NCBI GenBank assembly: GCA_021791495.1
Contig: JAJYWN010000033.1
Coordinates: 1-39,953 of the forward strand
Direction: 5' to 3'
Length of the DNA stretch: 39,953 nt
From: Bacillota bacterium
Lineage (GTDB): Bacteria > Bacillota > Sulfobacillia > JAJYWN01
The position numbers and the translations under genes were made by a program. Position 1 is the stretch's first letter, and every line of letters begins with the position of its first letter. Below are positions 8,437 through 17,321 of this stretch, in pieces. The notes under the pieces were generated by a model. That model saw nothing but the letters and a program-made list of their open reading frames with translations, had not been told where the DNA came from and made no database searches.

Positions 8437-8645
8437 GTTTCACCCCCCCCGTCCACCGTGGTTCGAGGCGGTTGGCGCCTACTCCTTGCGCCGAACAGGT
8501 AGGGGGGTCGTGCAACCAGCTCACATTGAGGTCGTTCTTACCCTGGGTGGGGAATTCGGCTCCTGGAGGAGTTTGGCATACAGTCCTGAATGAACCGTGT
8601 CGACCAGATTGGTGAAAAACGGGGGAACAGCCAACGCTACGGCCT
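8437..8645. other. Intergenic stretch upstream of the beta-lactamase gene
   Basis: About 210 nt between divergent frames. It must carry the beta-lactamase promoter on the minus strand, but I see no convincing -35/-10 pair and no dyad suggestive of a BlaI operator. Confidence 0.4.
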
Positions 8646-9005
8646 TTGTTACTGTGGGCTCTGCTCACGGGTACCGGCGCCATAATCTTGGCCCTGCCAG
8701 ATGCGGCGCCGGCTATCATCACTCTGAGTCCTGAACATGGCCCTTCCTTCGTTGATGGGCTGGGCATCGTTGGACTGTTGGCCGGGTTCGGCGTTCTGCT
8801 CGGCGTGATCCTGCGGCGTCGCGCCTCTCTGACTCGTAGTCTCAAAGCACGGCCATGGCTTGTGGCCGGACTCGCGTTCTTAGCCGGAATCGGTAGTGGA
8901 CTGGTGCTGGCCGGCGTGTTCACCGCCTTTCGAGCCTGGTGGATGGTGGGGATGCTCTTTCTGCAGGGCTTCTGGTTGGCACTTGCCGTGCTTGCCCATG
9001 CCTGA
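8646..9005 (+). CDS. Small putative membrane protein
   Basis: A 119-residue frame with three or four hydrophobic segments (WALLTGTGAIILAL, GIVGLLAGFGVLLGVIL, WLVAGLAFLAGIGSGLVLAG, MLFLQGFWLALAVLA) separated by a basic loop (RRRASLTRSLKAR). A stop at 8613 limits the start, and the only start codon before the first helix is TTG at 8646-8648, without a good ribosome binding site. The even spacing of helices argues that it is real. I do not recognise a family. A further hydrophobic stretch occurs after the stop in another frame (see 9024-9256), so the gene may be frameshifted. Confidence 0.5.
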   Translation: MLLWALLTGTGAIILALPDAAPAIITLSPEHGPSFVDGLGIVGLLAGFGVLLGVILRRRASLTRSLKARPWLVAGLAFLAGIGSGLVLAGVFTAFRAWWMVGMLFLQGFWLALAVLAHA

Positions 9006-9023
9006 GCGCTCCGCAGCGTCCGG

Positions 9024-9256
9024 AAGTTGTCCACAGGAAACTGGCATTCCTCGCCTCCGGAAGAGGATACCCACTGGGGAGCTATTACCTTGGGGGCGCC
9101 TTTCGGGATACTACCATAGGCTTGGTCGTCGAATGGGTTCTATCGGTTCAGGTAGGGATCAGATCGAGAAGCAGAACCCGAACACCAAGGTGGGTAGCCT
9201 GGGGGGCTCTTGCTCTGGTAGTGGGTGCTTCGATTCTGGGATCCGTCTTGACTTAG
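9024..9256 (+). pseudogene. Possible frameshifted 3' part of the membrane gene
   Basis: In the frame +2 relative to the preceding gene, after its stop, the translation runs VVHRKLAFLASGRGYPLGSY and ends in a hydrophobic helix (WVAWGALALVVGASILGSVL) before TAG at 9254-9256. It has no start codon or ribosome binding site of its own. It could be the displaced C-terminus of the 8646 gene or a chance frame. Confidence 0.25.
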
Positions 9257-9434
9257 GCCATCCAGCCCCGCGGCCAGGCAAGAGCGGCGGATAGTCAAAC
9301 GCGGCGCAAACTACCTCACCTGAACGGTGTCGGCGGCGACCGGGAAGGTGCGCGCGTAGTCCGTATCGGGGGTGGGGGGGGTATCCGCCGCCATGGGGTC
9401 GCGGGAGTCAATTCGGGATACGATTCTGAGACCA
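9257..9434. other. Intergenic DNA with a possible minus-strand peptide remnant
   Basis: No complete gene. On the minus strand, ending at the TAG at 9311-9313, a frame of about 40 codons reads protein-like (segment SRIDSRDPMAADT), but it has no start or binding site and runs into the inverted-repeat element. It may be the tail of an interrupted gene or chance. Confidence 0.25.
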
Positions 9435-9710
9435 ACAGGGTATCTTGGGTTTACCCCCGGCTATTGTGCTGGCTTTCACAAGGAGGCGGCACATCTCTCG
9501 GGGTGAGGAACGTGCGGCCTTGCTTTCCTTTCCGCTGCTAGAGAGCACTGGTCCAAATTCTTGTTCCTGGGCGGCGCGACAGTCCGGAGGAAAGTGGGTT
9601 TCGACGGAGCACGCGAGGCTCCGAAAGTCGGCGGCGGAGGTTCGAAAGGGCTCTCCAATACCCCCCTAGGGTATGTTTCCGCGACGGGGGGTAAACCCAA
9701 GATACTCTGT
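9435..9710. mobile_element. 276-bp element bounded by 24-bp inverted repeats, MITE-like
   Basis: Arms 9435-9458 and 9687-9710 are inverted copies with one mismatch in 24 bp (inner part GTATCTTGGGTTTACCCCC identical over 19 bp). Each arm is followed outside by the trinucleotide CCA on the plus strand (9432-9434 and 9711-9713), which could be a 3-bp target duplication. The interior (228 bp) has no coding frame that I trust, but contains smaller dyads such as CGGAG...CTCCG near 9618-9636. It could be a miniature inverted-repeat transposable element or a structured RNA with a long closing stem. Confidence 0.5.
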
Positions 9711-9904
9711 CCATTCGCCAAAGGTGTCTGGAGTTTACTTCCCCCGTGGTTTCCGCCGCGCCGCGACAGGTGGCCTGAAGACTACCCCTGTTCTCCCTTG
9801 ACAAAAACGGGCGGCCGGCCCTCCCAGAGGTGTCTTCTTTCCGCATATAGAAACTTGCTCAGAAGGTTTCATCGACCGCCTGTTGTCTGAGGAGGACTGT
9901 CTGC
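9711..9904 (+). promoter_or_regulatory. Leader region of the large exported-protein gene
   Basis: About 190 nt upstream of the ATG at 9905. A perfect -35-like TTGACA lies at 9798-9803, but at 17 nt spacing there is no recognisable -10. The ribosome binding site GAGGAGG is at about 9889-9895, 9 nt before the ATG. Confidence 0.35.
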
Positions 9905-12826
9905 ATGGTACGTCGGCTTCTTCTGCCCATTCTGGTCATGTTTACCCTGGTCACCAGCGCCCTGCCGCAGCCGGCGGCCGGGGCCGCCGGGTTCGCCGAA
10001 GCCGCCGGGGCGGCCGCGGCCGCGGGGGCGGGAGGGACGGCAGAGGTAGCCGCCCCCTACACCGTCGCCTACACGCTCACCATTACTGGGAAGAACCAAG
10101 CGGATATCACGATCAAGGTAACCGGTGCGCCCGGTTCCACCACCGACCTGAACGGTGAGTCGATGGGCTCCGGCTTCCCTGCCATGGGCGCCGTCGCCGT
10201 GACGGACGGCGGGGGCCAGGCGCTGCCCTTTGCCTGGACGGGGCAGAGAGGACGGATCCTGCGGGTGCAGAACGGGAGCGCCGCGGAGTTCACCGTGCGC
10301 TATCCCTATGATGCGCTCCGTACCATCGGCCCCCAGTACCAGCAAGTGGTCTTCGAACCCGCGACCGTGCTCTTCATCGCCGACAACGTCTTCCTGATGC
10401 CGTCGGCGGAACCTTCCCGCATCACCGCTCGGGTCATCCCGCCCGAGGGCACGAAGGTCTTCGCCTCACTGCCCGAAGATCCGGAAGAGAACGGCCAGTT
10501 CGTCGCCACCAAGGATCTCTGGGGCGACCTGCGGTACGACTTCGGCAAGGCCTACTTCACCGGCGGCAAGCCGCTCTTCGTCCTCGACCATCGCACCGCA
10601 TGGGGCGATCTCTATCGCTATATCTGGTTCGACCGCGACGCGGTGAGCCAGATGTGGCTGCCCTCCTACGGCGATACCCCCTGGGAAGAGGCGGAAGCCT
10701 ACATGGCGACGGCGGAACGGCTGGCCAAGTACGAGCGGGAACACGTTATGGGCCCCTTGCCGCCCCATATCGTCCTCTTTACCGATGTGCGTCACGCCGA
10801 AGACCAGAGCCACGCGGCCATGTCGAACACCGACTTCTTCCACTACATGCAGATCTGGTCCCGCGATTCCGAGGGGGAAGTGGCGCACCACCTGCTGCAC
10901 GCCTACACCTTCCACTTCCAGGACCAATCGAAGATGTCCCTCGAGGCCGCCGGCTTCCGCAACTTCCTCAAGGAGGGGCTGCCCACCTACATAGAGCTGA
11001 CCGCCCCGGCGGCCCTCACCGGTGATGATCGCACGACAGGCAAGGTCTTCGAGTTCTGGGCCCTGGAGCAGCGCGGCCGCCCCTTCGGCATTCAGCAGAA
11101 CCTCGACTACCATGTGAAGTACAACCAGTCGACCATGCGGGTCTACTTGCTGGACCGCTACATTCAGCGGGTGACCGGCGGTCGGAAGGACATCACCGAC
11201 TTCACCCGGGCCATGTGGGACGTGGTCAAGGACCGCCAGGCGCCGGCGGAGTTCACCGAGGCCGATGCGCTGGGCGCGTTCGCCAGCGTGGTGGGTGCGG
11301 CGAACCAGGATTACATCAAGCAGGTGGACGCGCTGACTGACTTCCCGGCGGCCGATTTCGCGCCTTTGCTGCCGGCGTTCAAGGAGTATGTGCAGTGGAT
11401 GGCCGACCGCTGGTTCGGGGGAAATCAGCTGCTCTTCCTGGCTTACCTCGATATCGCCGCCGCCAAGGGCGGCAACTGGCCGCACTATGCCACCTTCCCC
11501 CATCAGGTTCCGTTCAAGATGAGGGAAGCGATGTCACCTTTCTGGCAGTACTTGCAGGGACGGCCGGGGGCCGACACGGGAGCCTACACCCAGGCGGACG
11601 TGCTGGCGGCCTTGAAGGCCTCCACCGGCCAGGACCATTCGGGCTTCTTTGAGTTCTGGTCGGCCCAGGGCTTCTCCCTGGATCCCAACAGCCTCAGGTC
11701 GGTGGGGGACTGGAATCCCGACGCGTCCTCCGAGGGTGACCGGATGCCGCTGGCCTTTGAGACAAAAGGCAGCCTGGAGATGGAACATAACCTGGCCGGC
11801 GTCCCACAGCAGGCGACGGCGGTGCTGGACGCCCCGGCGCCCGGCAGCACCGTGGACATTCAGGTGGCCTTGCATAATCCCGAGCGGGTTCCGCCCATGG
11901 AGGAGGCCTTGTCGGCCGTGTCCGGGGATAACGTGACGCCGATAAGCAATGAGCGTTTCGAATATCGCGGCACTACGTACGTACGGGTCTTCTTCCGGGT
12001 GACGACCGCCGACCCCGAGCGGCGCCGTTTTCCCTTGACGCTCACCCTGCCCGCGGCCTCCTCGTATCCCAGCTTCCGGGTGTTCAGACCGGAAAACGTC
12101 CAGGACCGTGACCTCGGCACGCTTTATTTCCTGCCACCCATCGCGCCGGTGAGCTTTGAACCGACCGTCGACGCCGCGGCTCGAAAGCTGACCCTGCCCG
12201 CCGTCGGCCTGAAAGGGGCGCGGTTCGCTATCACCGGGACCGGCGGCGGCACCGGCACCGACGCCGGCAGCGGCGCCGGCAGCATCACCACGCAAGCCGT
12301 CCCCGGGGAGACGGTGCAGCTCAAGGGCAACGCGCCTCAGATCGGCATCGATCTCTTCGACAGCTACGGTTTCTTACGCGGCCGCGAAAGCGTGAGTGTG
12401 GCGTCGGCGGCCGAGCCCCCGACCCAATCGAGCCAGCCCCCGGCGCAGTCTCCGACCGAACCACTGCCCAACGGTGAAATCCGCGTGACGCTGGATGGCC
12501 GGGCCCTTGCCTTCGACGTGCCGCCGGCGAACGTAAACGACCGGGTGTTGGTGCCGCTACGAGCTATCGCCGAGGCGCTGGACGCCACAGTCGGCTGGGA
12601 CGCCGCCACGCAGCGAATCACCATGACTCGCGGCGGCCATCGGGTAGGGCTCACTGTCGGTGAACAGCAGGCGACCTTGGACGGACAAACCTTAACGCTG
12701 GACGTGGCCCCGCTGCTTCGGAACGACCGCACCTTGGTACCGGTCCGCTTTATCTCGCAATCAATGGGTGCGATCGTGAAGTGGGACGAGGAGAGCCGGA
12801 CGGTGATCATTACCTCCGGGCGATGA
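9905..12826 (+). CDS. Large exported protein: degenerate gluzincin-like domain plus copper-amine-oxidase-type stalk domain
   Basis: A 973-residue protein. It has an N-terminal signal peptide (MVRRLLLPILVMFTLVTSAL, cut near AAGAAG) and an Ala/Gly-rich segment. Residues ~60-300 look like a beta-rich N-domain as in M1/M61 peptidases. A peptidase-like centre follows: GEVAHHLLHAY (E325, H328) with KEGLPTYIE (E357) 32 residues later. This resembles HExxH...E, but the first His is Gly (G324), so catalysis is doubtful. Residues ~370-620 are helical. Residues ~860-973 form a stalk domain (VLVPLRAIAEALDATVGWD ... VPVRFISQSMGAIVKWD) found in Gram-positive surface proteins. A Pro/Ser/Gln linker precedes it. 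GAGGAGG lies 9 nt before the ATG. It is monocistronic and converges on the AHSA1 gene. Confidence 0.88.
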   Translation: MVRRLLLPILVMFTLVTSALPQPAAGAAGFAEAAGAAAAAGAGGTAEVAAPYTVAYTLTITGKNQADITIKVTGAPGSTTDLNGESMGSGFPAMGAVAVTDGGGQALPFAWTGQRGRILRVQNGSAAEFTVRYPYDALRTIGPQYQQVVFEPATVLFIADNVFLMPSAEPSRITARVIPPEGTKVFASLPEDPEENGQFVATKDLWGDLRYDFGKAYFTGGKPLFVLDHRTAWGDLYRYIWFDRDAVSQMWLPSYGDTPWEEAEAYMATAERLAKYEREHVMGPLPPHIVLFTDVRHAEDQSHAAMSNTDFFHYMQIWSRDSEGEVAHHLLHAYTFHFQDQSKMSLEAAGFRNFLKEGLPTYIELTAPAALTGDDRTTGKVFEFWALEQRGRPFGIQQNLDYHVKYNQSTMRVYLLDRYIQRVTGGRKDITDFTRAMWDVVKDRQAPAEFTEADALGAFASVVGAANQDYIKQVDALTDFPAADFAPLLPAFKEYVQWMADRWFGGNQLLFLAYLDIAAAKGGNWPHYATFPHQVPFKMREAMSPFWQYLQGRPGADTGAYTQADVLAALKASTGQDHSGFFEFWSAQGFSLDPNSLRSVGDWNPDASSEGDRMPLAFETKGSLEMEHNLAGVPQQATAVLDAPAPGSTVDIQVALHNPERVPPMEEALSAVSGDNVTPISNERFEYRGTTYVRVFFRVTTADPERRRFPLTLTLPAASSYPSFRVFRPENVQDRDLGTLYFLPPIAPVSFEPTVDAAARKLTLPAVGLKGARFAITGTGGGTGTDAGSGAGSITTQAVPGETVQLKGNAPQIGIDLFDSYGFLRGRESVSVASAAEPPTQSSQPPAQSPTEPLPNGEIRVTLDGRALAFDVPPANVNDRVLVPLRAIAEALDATVGWDAATQRITMTRGGHRVGLTVGEQQATLDGQTLTLDVAPLLRNDRTLVPVRFISQSMGAIVKWDEESRTVIITSGR

Positions 12827-12852
12827 CCCCAGCCTTAGCACACATGAGATCA

Positions 12853-13296
12853 TTACATGCCGAGTGAAGCGGAGAGCCCCGCGAGAATACCTGCCCAGCT
12901 CTGTTCGCAGCGGCTGGCGTATCCGGCGTATTCGGGGGACAGATCATGGGTCAAGGTCAACTCGCATCCGGTATCTAGCGGTCGGATCTTGACCGTAACC
13001 CGGTCAACGGTGGTCGAGTACATCGCAACGCCGTAGACGAAGACGAGGCGGCGCGGCCGGTCGATCTCCAGATACTCGCCGAGATGCTCCGCATCTTGGC
13101 CGTCACGGCGCTCCACGATGGCGAACTTGCCCCCGACCCGAGGATCGATCTCCACACGTACCATCTGACCGGTGGGCGTGGCAAACAGGAACTTGCAGGC
13201 CTTTTCCGGATCGAGCCAGGCGTCGAAAACCCGTTCTGCTGGAGCGGCGAAATGTCGCGAAACGCGGACCTTGGTGGTCTCCGTGTCTGAAGTCAT
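12853..13296 (-). CDS. SRPBCC / AHSA1-type domain protein
   Basis: A 147-residue START-like fold of the Aha1-C-terminal (AHSA1) group. It has KVRVSRHFAAPAERVFDAWLDPE at the start, VEIDPRVGGKFAIV, GEYLEIDRPRRLVFVY, the beta strands VTVKIRPLDTGCELTLTH, and a C-terminal helix around W134 (EQSWAGILAGL). These proteins bind hydrophobic ligands in a cavity, and the ligand cannot be told from sequence. The ATG at 13294-13296 has GAAAGGACG 6-8 nt upstream. It is on the same strand as, and ~70 nt downstream of, the frameshifted phosphotransferase, so the two may share a transcript. Confidence 0.9.
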   Translation of the reverse strand: MTSDTETTKVRVSRHFAAPAERVFDAWLDPEKACKFLFATPTGQMVRVEIDPRVGGKFAIVERRDGQDAEHLGEYLEIDRPRRLVFVYGVAMYSTTVDRVTVKIRPLDTGCELTLTHDLSPEYAGYASRCEQSWAGILAGLSASLGM

Positions 13297-13368
13297 CTGG
13301 ATCGTCCTTTCCGGTCAGAGATCTGATTTCGCGGCGTCCTCTTCTCCCGGCGCTGGCCGAAGACCTGT

Positions 13369-14348
13369 CTAGGCGCCATCGTCGGATGCGAACGCCATCT
13401 CTACGATTCGGCCCGGCCTGAACAAGTCCATGAAGCCGTCGACGGCTGCTCGCCGGATCTCCGGGGCGAGATCGGGCAGGAACAAGACTCGTTCACCGTT
13501 TGCGGCCATGTCCTGCACCGCCACCCCGTAGCGATAGTACGTCAGGGCGAGTGGGTCGATGGCGGCGGCGCCGTAGCCCTCCAAGAAGCACGCCGTCTGC
13601 CGCGGACTGACCAGGCCACTCCGAAGACCCCCCACCACATACATCAAATCGCGCTCTTTCAGGGCCAGGATCGTCTCGTCCCAATCCACCACCCACATTT
13701 GCCCGGCGGTGTCCAGCATGATGTTCCAGGTATGCAAGTCGGCATGGCATAAGGCCAGGGACGGAGGCGGGGAAGTCCGTCGAAGGTGGTCGCCAAGGGT
13801 GTCCGTTCGCTCCACCACCCGGTGGATGTCGTGGTGGCGAGCGTGCCAGAATGCGGCCAAGTCTTGTTGGATGGGGTCGGAAGAGGCATGCCCCGCTCCC
13901 GCAATGACGGATTCGAGGTCCGATATCAGGTGGCGCCCGTTGGGGACGAAGGGTTCGCGCGGGACGAGCTGCTGCAAGTCGGGCGGGAGCTGTTTGGTGT
14001 GGACCTGCTTGAACGCCGCTCCCAACGCGCGCCAGTGGTCATCGGACAGGCCGACCTCGCCGGCGGCACGACCATCGATGAAGGGGTAAAGGCTCAAGGC
14101 ATAGTCGCCTACTTGGACCCACAAGGCCCCGGTGAGCGTGGTGATCGGTGCCGCGATATGCGGCACCCCTTGGCCGTGAAGATACGCTGGAACGACGAGG
14201 CTCGGCAGCCTGAAGCCCCAGCTGGCGCGTAGTTTCAGGAAGTAGGTCTCGCCCCGGTAGTCTCGGCGCGGTAGGCGTAAGAGGCGGAGTCATTCCCCAC
14301 GGGCAGAAAGGTCAGCGATGAGACGGTGAGGCCATAGTGCTCAAGCAT
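13369..14348 (-). pseudogene. Aminoglycoside phosphotransferase-family kinase, frameshifted near the N-terminus
   Basis: The C-terminal 265 codons carry the APH/choline-kinase signature: Brenner motif HADLHTWNIM, metal motif VDWDE, and YPFIDG. The remaining N-lobe is upstream in two frames. From the ATG at 14346-14348 the translation is MLEHYGLTVSSLTFLPVGND, running to SYAYRAE, then the frame fails at about 14259-14264 and YRGETYFLKLRASWGF continues in the next frame. Adding one base would restore a 326-residue protein of normal family length. The homologous lysine strand (YFLKLR) is intact. This is either a recent frameshift or a sequence error. Substrates in this family range from antibiotics to amino alcohols. 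The last 39 nt are partly duplicated at 17140. Confidence 0.85.
13376..13414. repeat. 39-bp direct repeat, copy 1 (3' end of phosphotransferase gene)
   Basis: Matches 17140-17178 at 37 of 39 positions in the same orientation. Here it encodes the last residues of the kinase (RIVEMAFASDDGA). Confidence 0.9.
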
Positions 14349-14615
14349 GACCGCCCTGATTACACCACTGGCAAGCTTAGGTTGGTCACGCAAAGAGAAG
14401 AACCGCTCCTTTGAATCTGGTCACACCGGCCCCGGTCCGTCCCGAGTCGACAGTCGCGGCCGGAGAGAAGTCGACCCTGTGGCGGTGTACCACAAGAACG
14501 CCAAGAGTTCCTGCCCCAGGACGGAAGGTCCCGCAGCCGCGCCAGACCCCTGCCCGAAAGTGTGGCAAAGGTCTGGCGCGTCTTACCGGCGAGTCCCGGA
14601 AGGTACTTCGGGCCG
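14349..14615. other. Intergenic DNA upstream of the phosphotransferase gene
   Basis: About 270 nt without a gene. Its only visible structure is the 11-bp perfect hairpin listed separately at 14538-14580. Confidence 0.5.
14538..14580 (-). terminator. Strong hairpin downstream of the membrane-protein operon
   Basis: Perfect 11-bp stem CGCGCCAGACC / GGTCTGGCGCG with a 21-nt loop, 36 nt after the stop of the 14616-15026 gene on its strand. There is no T-run, so it is a stem-type terminator or mRNA-stabilising element by position. Confidence 0.45.
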
Positions 14616-15026
14616 CTAAGCCGCCACCATACCCCGAAGCACGGTCAGGTAGATGCCGACGTTCAGAATCACCGCCGCCACATACAGAGGGTGGAAGAAG
14701 AGGGCGAGTACCACCAGGGAGACGAGCGCGGAGCCGCCGGCCAAGCCCGACCACACCCCGTGAGGAATGATCCAGCCCGCCAGACTCAAGCCGGTGCCAA
14801 GAAAACCGATTCCCGCCGCCAGCCAGAGCACCCCGGTCAGAGCCAGGATCGGGCGGGATTCCAGGCCAAGTTTGGCCAGAAGCCAGGACTGCCCAAGGTT
14901 AACCGGCCACCATCGGATCCAGCCTGGGTTGGCGATGCCGAGCGAGCCTGTGAACAGCCCGCTTGACTGCGCCATGGTGATGAAGCCGTGGATGACAAAG
15001 AGGATTGAAATGGTCATCTTCAGCAT
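14616..15026 (-). CDS. Four-helix membrane protein, unknown
   Basis: A 136-residue integral membrane protein. Hydrophobic segments lie at about 4-20, 60-80 (ILALTGVLWLAAGIGFLGTG), 84-110 and 112-130. GLFTGSLGIANPGWIRWWPVN between helices 1 and 2 is probably an outer loop. The topology resembles DoxX/DoxD-like proteins, but I cannot assign it. The ATG at 15024-15026 has AAAGGGAG 8 nt upstream, inside the last codons of the STAND gene, with a 5-nt gap between stop and start, so the two are translated from one mRNA. Confidence 0.8.
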   Translation of the reverse strand: MLKMTISILFVIHGFITMAQSSGLFTGSLGIANPGWIRWWPVNLGQSWLLAKLGLESRPILALTGVLWLAAGIGFLGTGLSLAGWIIPHGVWSGLAGGSALVSLVVLALFFHPLYVAAVILNVGIYLTVLRGMVAA

Positions 15027-15031
15027 GTTGA

Positions 15032-17087
15032 TTACTCCCTTTCTGTTAGCCTATTGATCTTCAGCGGCCAGTTCCCGAAGGCCGTTGGCCGTGAGCCGGT
15101 AGATGATCGGGCATTGGGCCGCGAGATCCGGATCACTGGTAGCCAAGCCTTGAGAGGCGTGGCAGCCTTGAGCGCCAGAAACGCGCGGTCCCGTACCACC
15201 TCATCATCGTCCCGCAGGAGGCGGCGCAACACATCAATGGCCTGCTCTCCACCGATGGCCGACAGTGGGTACACGGCAGACCGGCGAGCCTGCGGATCGG
15301 GTCGCGCGGCCAGCTCCAGCAGGGCGGGAAGAGCTTGCTCGCCCATTCCAGCGAGGATATCGGAGCAGAAGGATGTTTCGACCCCGCGGGTGAGGGCGTC
15401 AACGATGAGAGCGGTCGCCATGCTCCGCGGCGAATGGAGATAGCGAGTATAGGACTCTCGCGCCGCCAGTTCCAACGCCTGATCGAAGTAGGCACGGGCC
15501 TGCTCCGGCTTTCCCTGCCGCCATTCCTTGCGGGCCATCACCGTGAGAGCCACGTGGAGGTGCCACCGCGCCTTGATGCTGGAGAGATACTCGAATGACT
15601 GGCTCATGATCTTCTCGGCGCGTTCGCTTTCGCCCCAGACCACCAAGGCCGAAGCCAGCACGTGGCCGCAAAGTGCCTCGAACCAGCGCCAGCGTCCGCG
15701 GGCGCGGGAGTATGCCTCTTCCGCGAGCTGGCGGAAGGCGGTGGCGTTACCCCGGTGAGCTTGCAGAAGAGCGAGGTGCGTGGTGGAAAGAAGGCCGACC
15801 ACGGGTTCTCCGAAGAGCTTGCCCCCCAGCCGGTTGGCTTCCACGAACTCGGACTCTGCCTCATCGAGCCGCCCAAACTCAAGGCAGATGCACCCGTACC
15901 AGAGATGCGCCAGCCCCAGGGCCAGCAGGTCGCCGCGGCCGGTTCGGGCTTGGATACACCGGCGGGCCAGCCTTTCGGCCTCTTCCAGGTGGCCCTGATC
16001 CCTCAGAATCAGGACCATGGCGTGGGCGCCGCACAGCTCGAGGTCAGGATCGGCCTCGAAGGCCTGACGGTACCACTCCATAGCCTGTCCGTATTCGCCC
16101 AGGGCCTGGTGGACTTCACCTTGCAGCAGGGCGACGGCACCCATCAAGGGTTGGTCGCCGCGGCCGCGCGCCGTCTCCCAAAGTGCGTTCAGCCGCTCCC
16201 TGGCCGCCGGCGGGTGGTCGGCGTAGAGCTGGCGGCACTCCGCCACTTCGGTCCAGAGCTGTTCGGCGGCGGGTTGGCCGCAGGAGATCTGGTGCGAGAA
16301 CTCAGGCAGGGAGAGACGTCCGGACAGCCACTCCTCGGCTAGAGTTCTGGCCAGGTCCGGGCCGATGTGGGGAGGGCGGTCGGCGACTAGGCGCGACACG
16401 AGTCTGTGGCACCAGACTTCGCCTCCCTCTTCCTTGGTCTGGTTCCATATCTCCGGGGCCAAGGGCATGCCGCCGGTGGCTGTCAGGCAGCCTTGCCAGC
16501 CATCACCAGGGCCCAGCCACTCCGAGGCTTCACTCGGCATGAAAGACAGCTCCGGAGCTCGCACCATCCGCAACCGCGGTCGGAGGGTGTCGGGGTCGAA
16601 AGGCAAGGGGGCTCTGGTAGCCAGGGCGATGGCCAAGGTGGGTGGGGCGTACCGTGTCACGACTGCTAGGAAGTCGGCCAGAAATGCGCAGCCAAAGGCG
16701 GACTCGAGGTTGTCCAAGGCTATGCAGGTGACCGAAGGCCTTACGGAAGCTTCGTTTACGATCTGAACGGCCAATTCCCGAGGATCGGCTTCCGGCAAGC
16801 CGGGCGGATTCCAGTCCGGCCAGGCGGACCGCATCCCTGCGGCCAGGTGCGCCACAAAGACCCGACTGTCTTGGTCGTGCTCATCCAGGCGGTAGAACAA
16901 GGTCGCGCCCGTGCCCGCAAGCGCCGCTCGGCAGCCAAGCCACTGCGCCAAAAGCACACTCTTGCCGAAGCCGGCCGGGGCCGGCGACCAGGAATTGCTC
17001 GGAGGGCGCGCTGGCGGTCAGCCGCGGGCGTACCAGGCATCCGGCCAGGGACGGCGAAACGAACTTACCTCGAAAGACGGTACGCAT
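15032..17087 (-). pseudogene. MalT/LuxR-type STAND ATPase with TPR and HEAT repeats, frameshifted in Walker A
   Basis: From the ATG at 17085-17087 the start MRTVFRGKFVSPSLAGCLVR, followed by PRLTASAPSEQFLVAGP, is the classic MalT-family entry, but one extra base in the run at 16977-16980 breaks the frame. In the next frame AGFGKSVLLAQWLG completes the P-loop. Removing one G gives a 684-residue protein. Walker B is CIALDNLE. About ten TPR-like repeats follow (AMEWYRQAFEADPD, LEEAERLARRC, LDEAESEFVEA), then a HEAT-like segment (RRSAVYPLSAIGGEQAIDVL) replacing the usual C-terminal LuxR HTH. No DNA-binding domain is visible. It may be an inducer-binding signalling ATPase, now broken, or a sequence error. 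The downstream membrane gene is coupled. Confidence 0.85.
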
Positions 17088-17139
17088 GTACCTTCTCTTT
17101 CGTTGACTCCCGCGTCCTTCCTATCCAGAGCAGGGGTGG

Positions 17140-17178
17140 CCATCGTCGGATGCCAACGCCATCTCGACGATTCGGCCC
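17140..17178. repeat. 39-bp direct repeat, copy 2 (fragment of a phosphotransferase 3' end)
   Basis: Copy of 13376-13414 with two mismatches. On the minus strand it would encode RIVEMALASDDG, but no kinase gene surrounds it. It abuts the truncated XRE gene, marking a recombination joint. Confidence 0.85.
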
Positions 17179-17179
17179 C

Positions 17180-17320
17180 GCGGACTTGGCGGGCGTCAGA
17201 CGCGAAACCATCAGCCACCTGGAGAAGGGTAAGTATAACCTCTCCCTGAGACTGGTCTTCGACATCGCCAAGGTGTTCCACACCACCGTGGACGAGATGT
17301 TCTCCGTGACGGAGGAGTAG
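17180..17320 (+). pseudogene. 5'-truncated XRE-family transcriptional regulator
   Basis: The C-terminal two-thirds of a short Cro/XRE repressor of the YozG-like type: ADLAGVRRETISHLEKGKYN, then LSLRLVFDIAKVFHTTVDEM, ending FSVTEE. The recognition helix and the KGKYNPSL-like turn are intact, but the first helix and start codon are missing. Upstream sequence is the phosphotransferase-end fragment. The stop (17318-17320) lies 1 nt from the stop of the convergent MFS gene. Homologues are ~65-75 residues, and 46 remain here. Confidence 0.75.
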
Positions 17321-17321
17321 G

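Noticed and set aside
9561-9890. 109-codon plus-strand frame across the inverted-repeat element
   Set aside because: Composition is not protein-like and it crosses the repeat arm; no ribosome binding site.
10466-11503. 345-codon minus-strand frame
   Set aside because: Mirror of the exported protein gene in GC-rich DNA; no recognisable domain.
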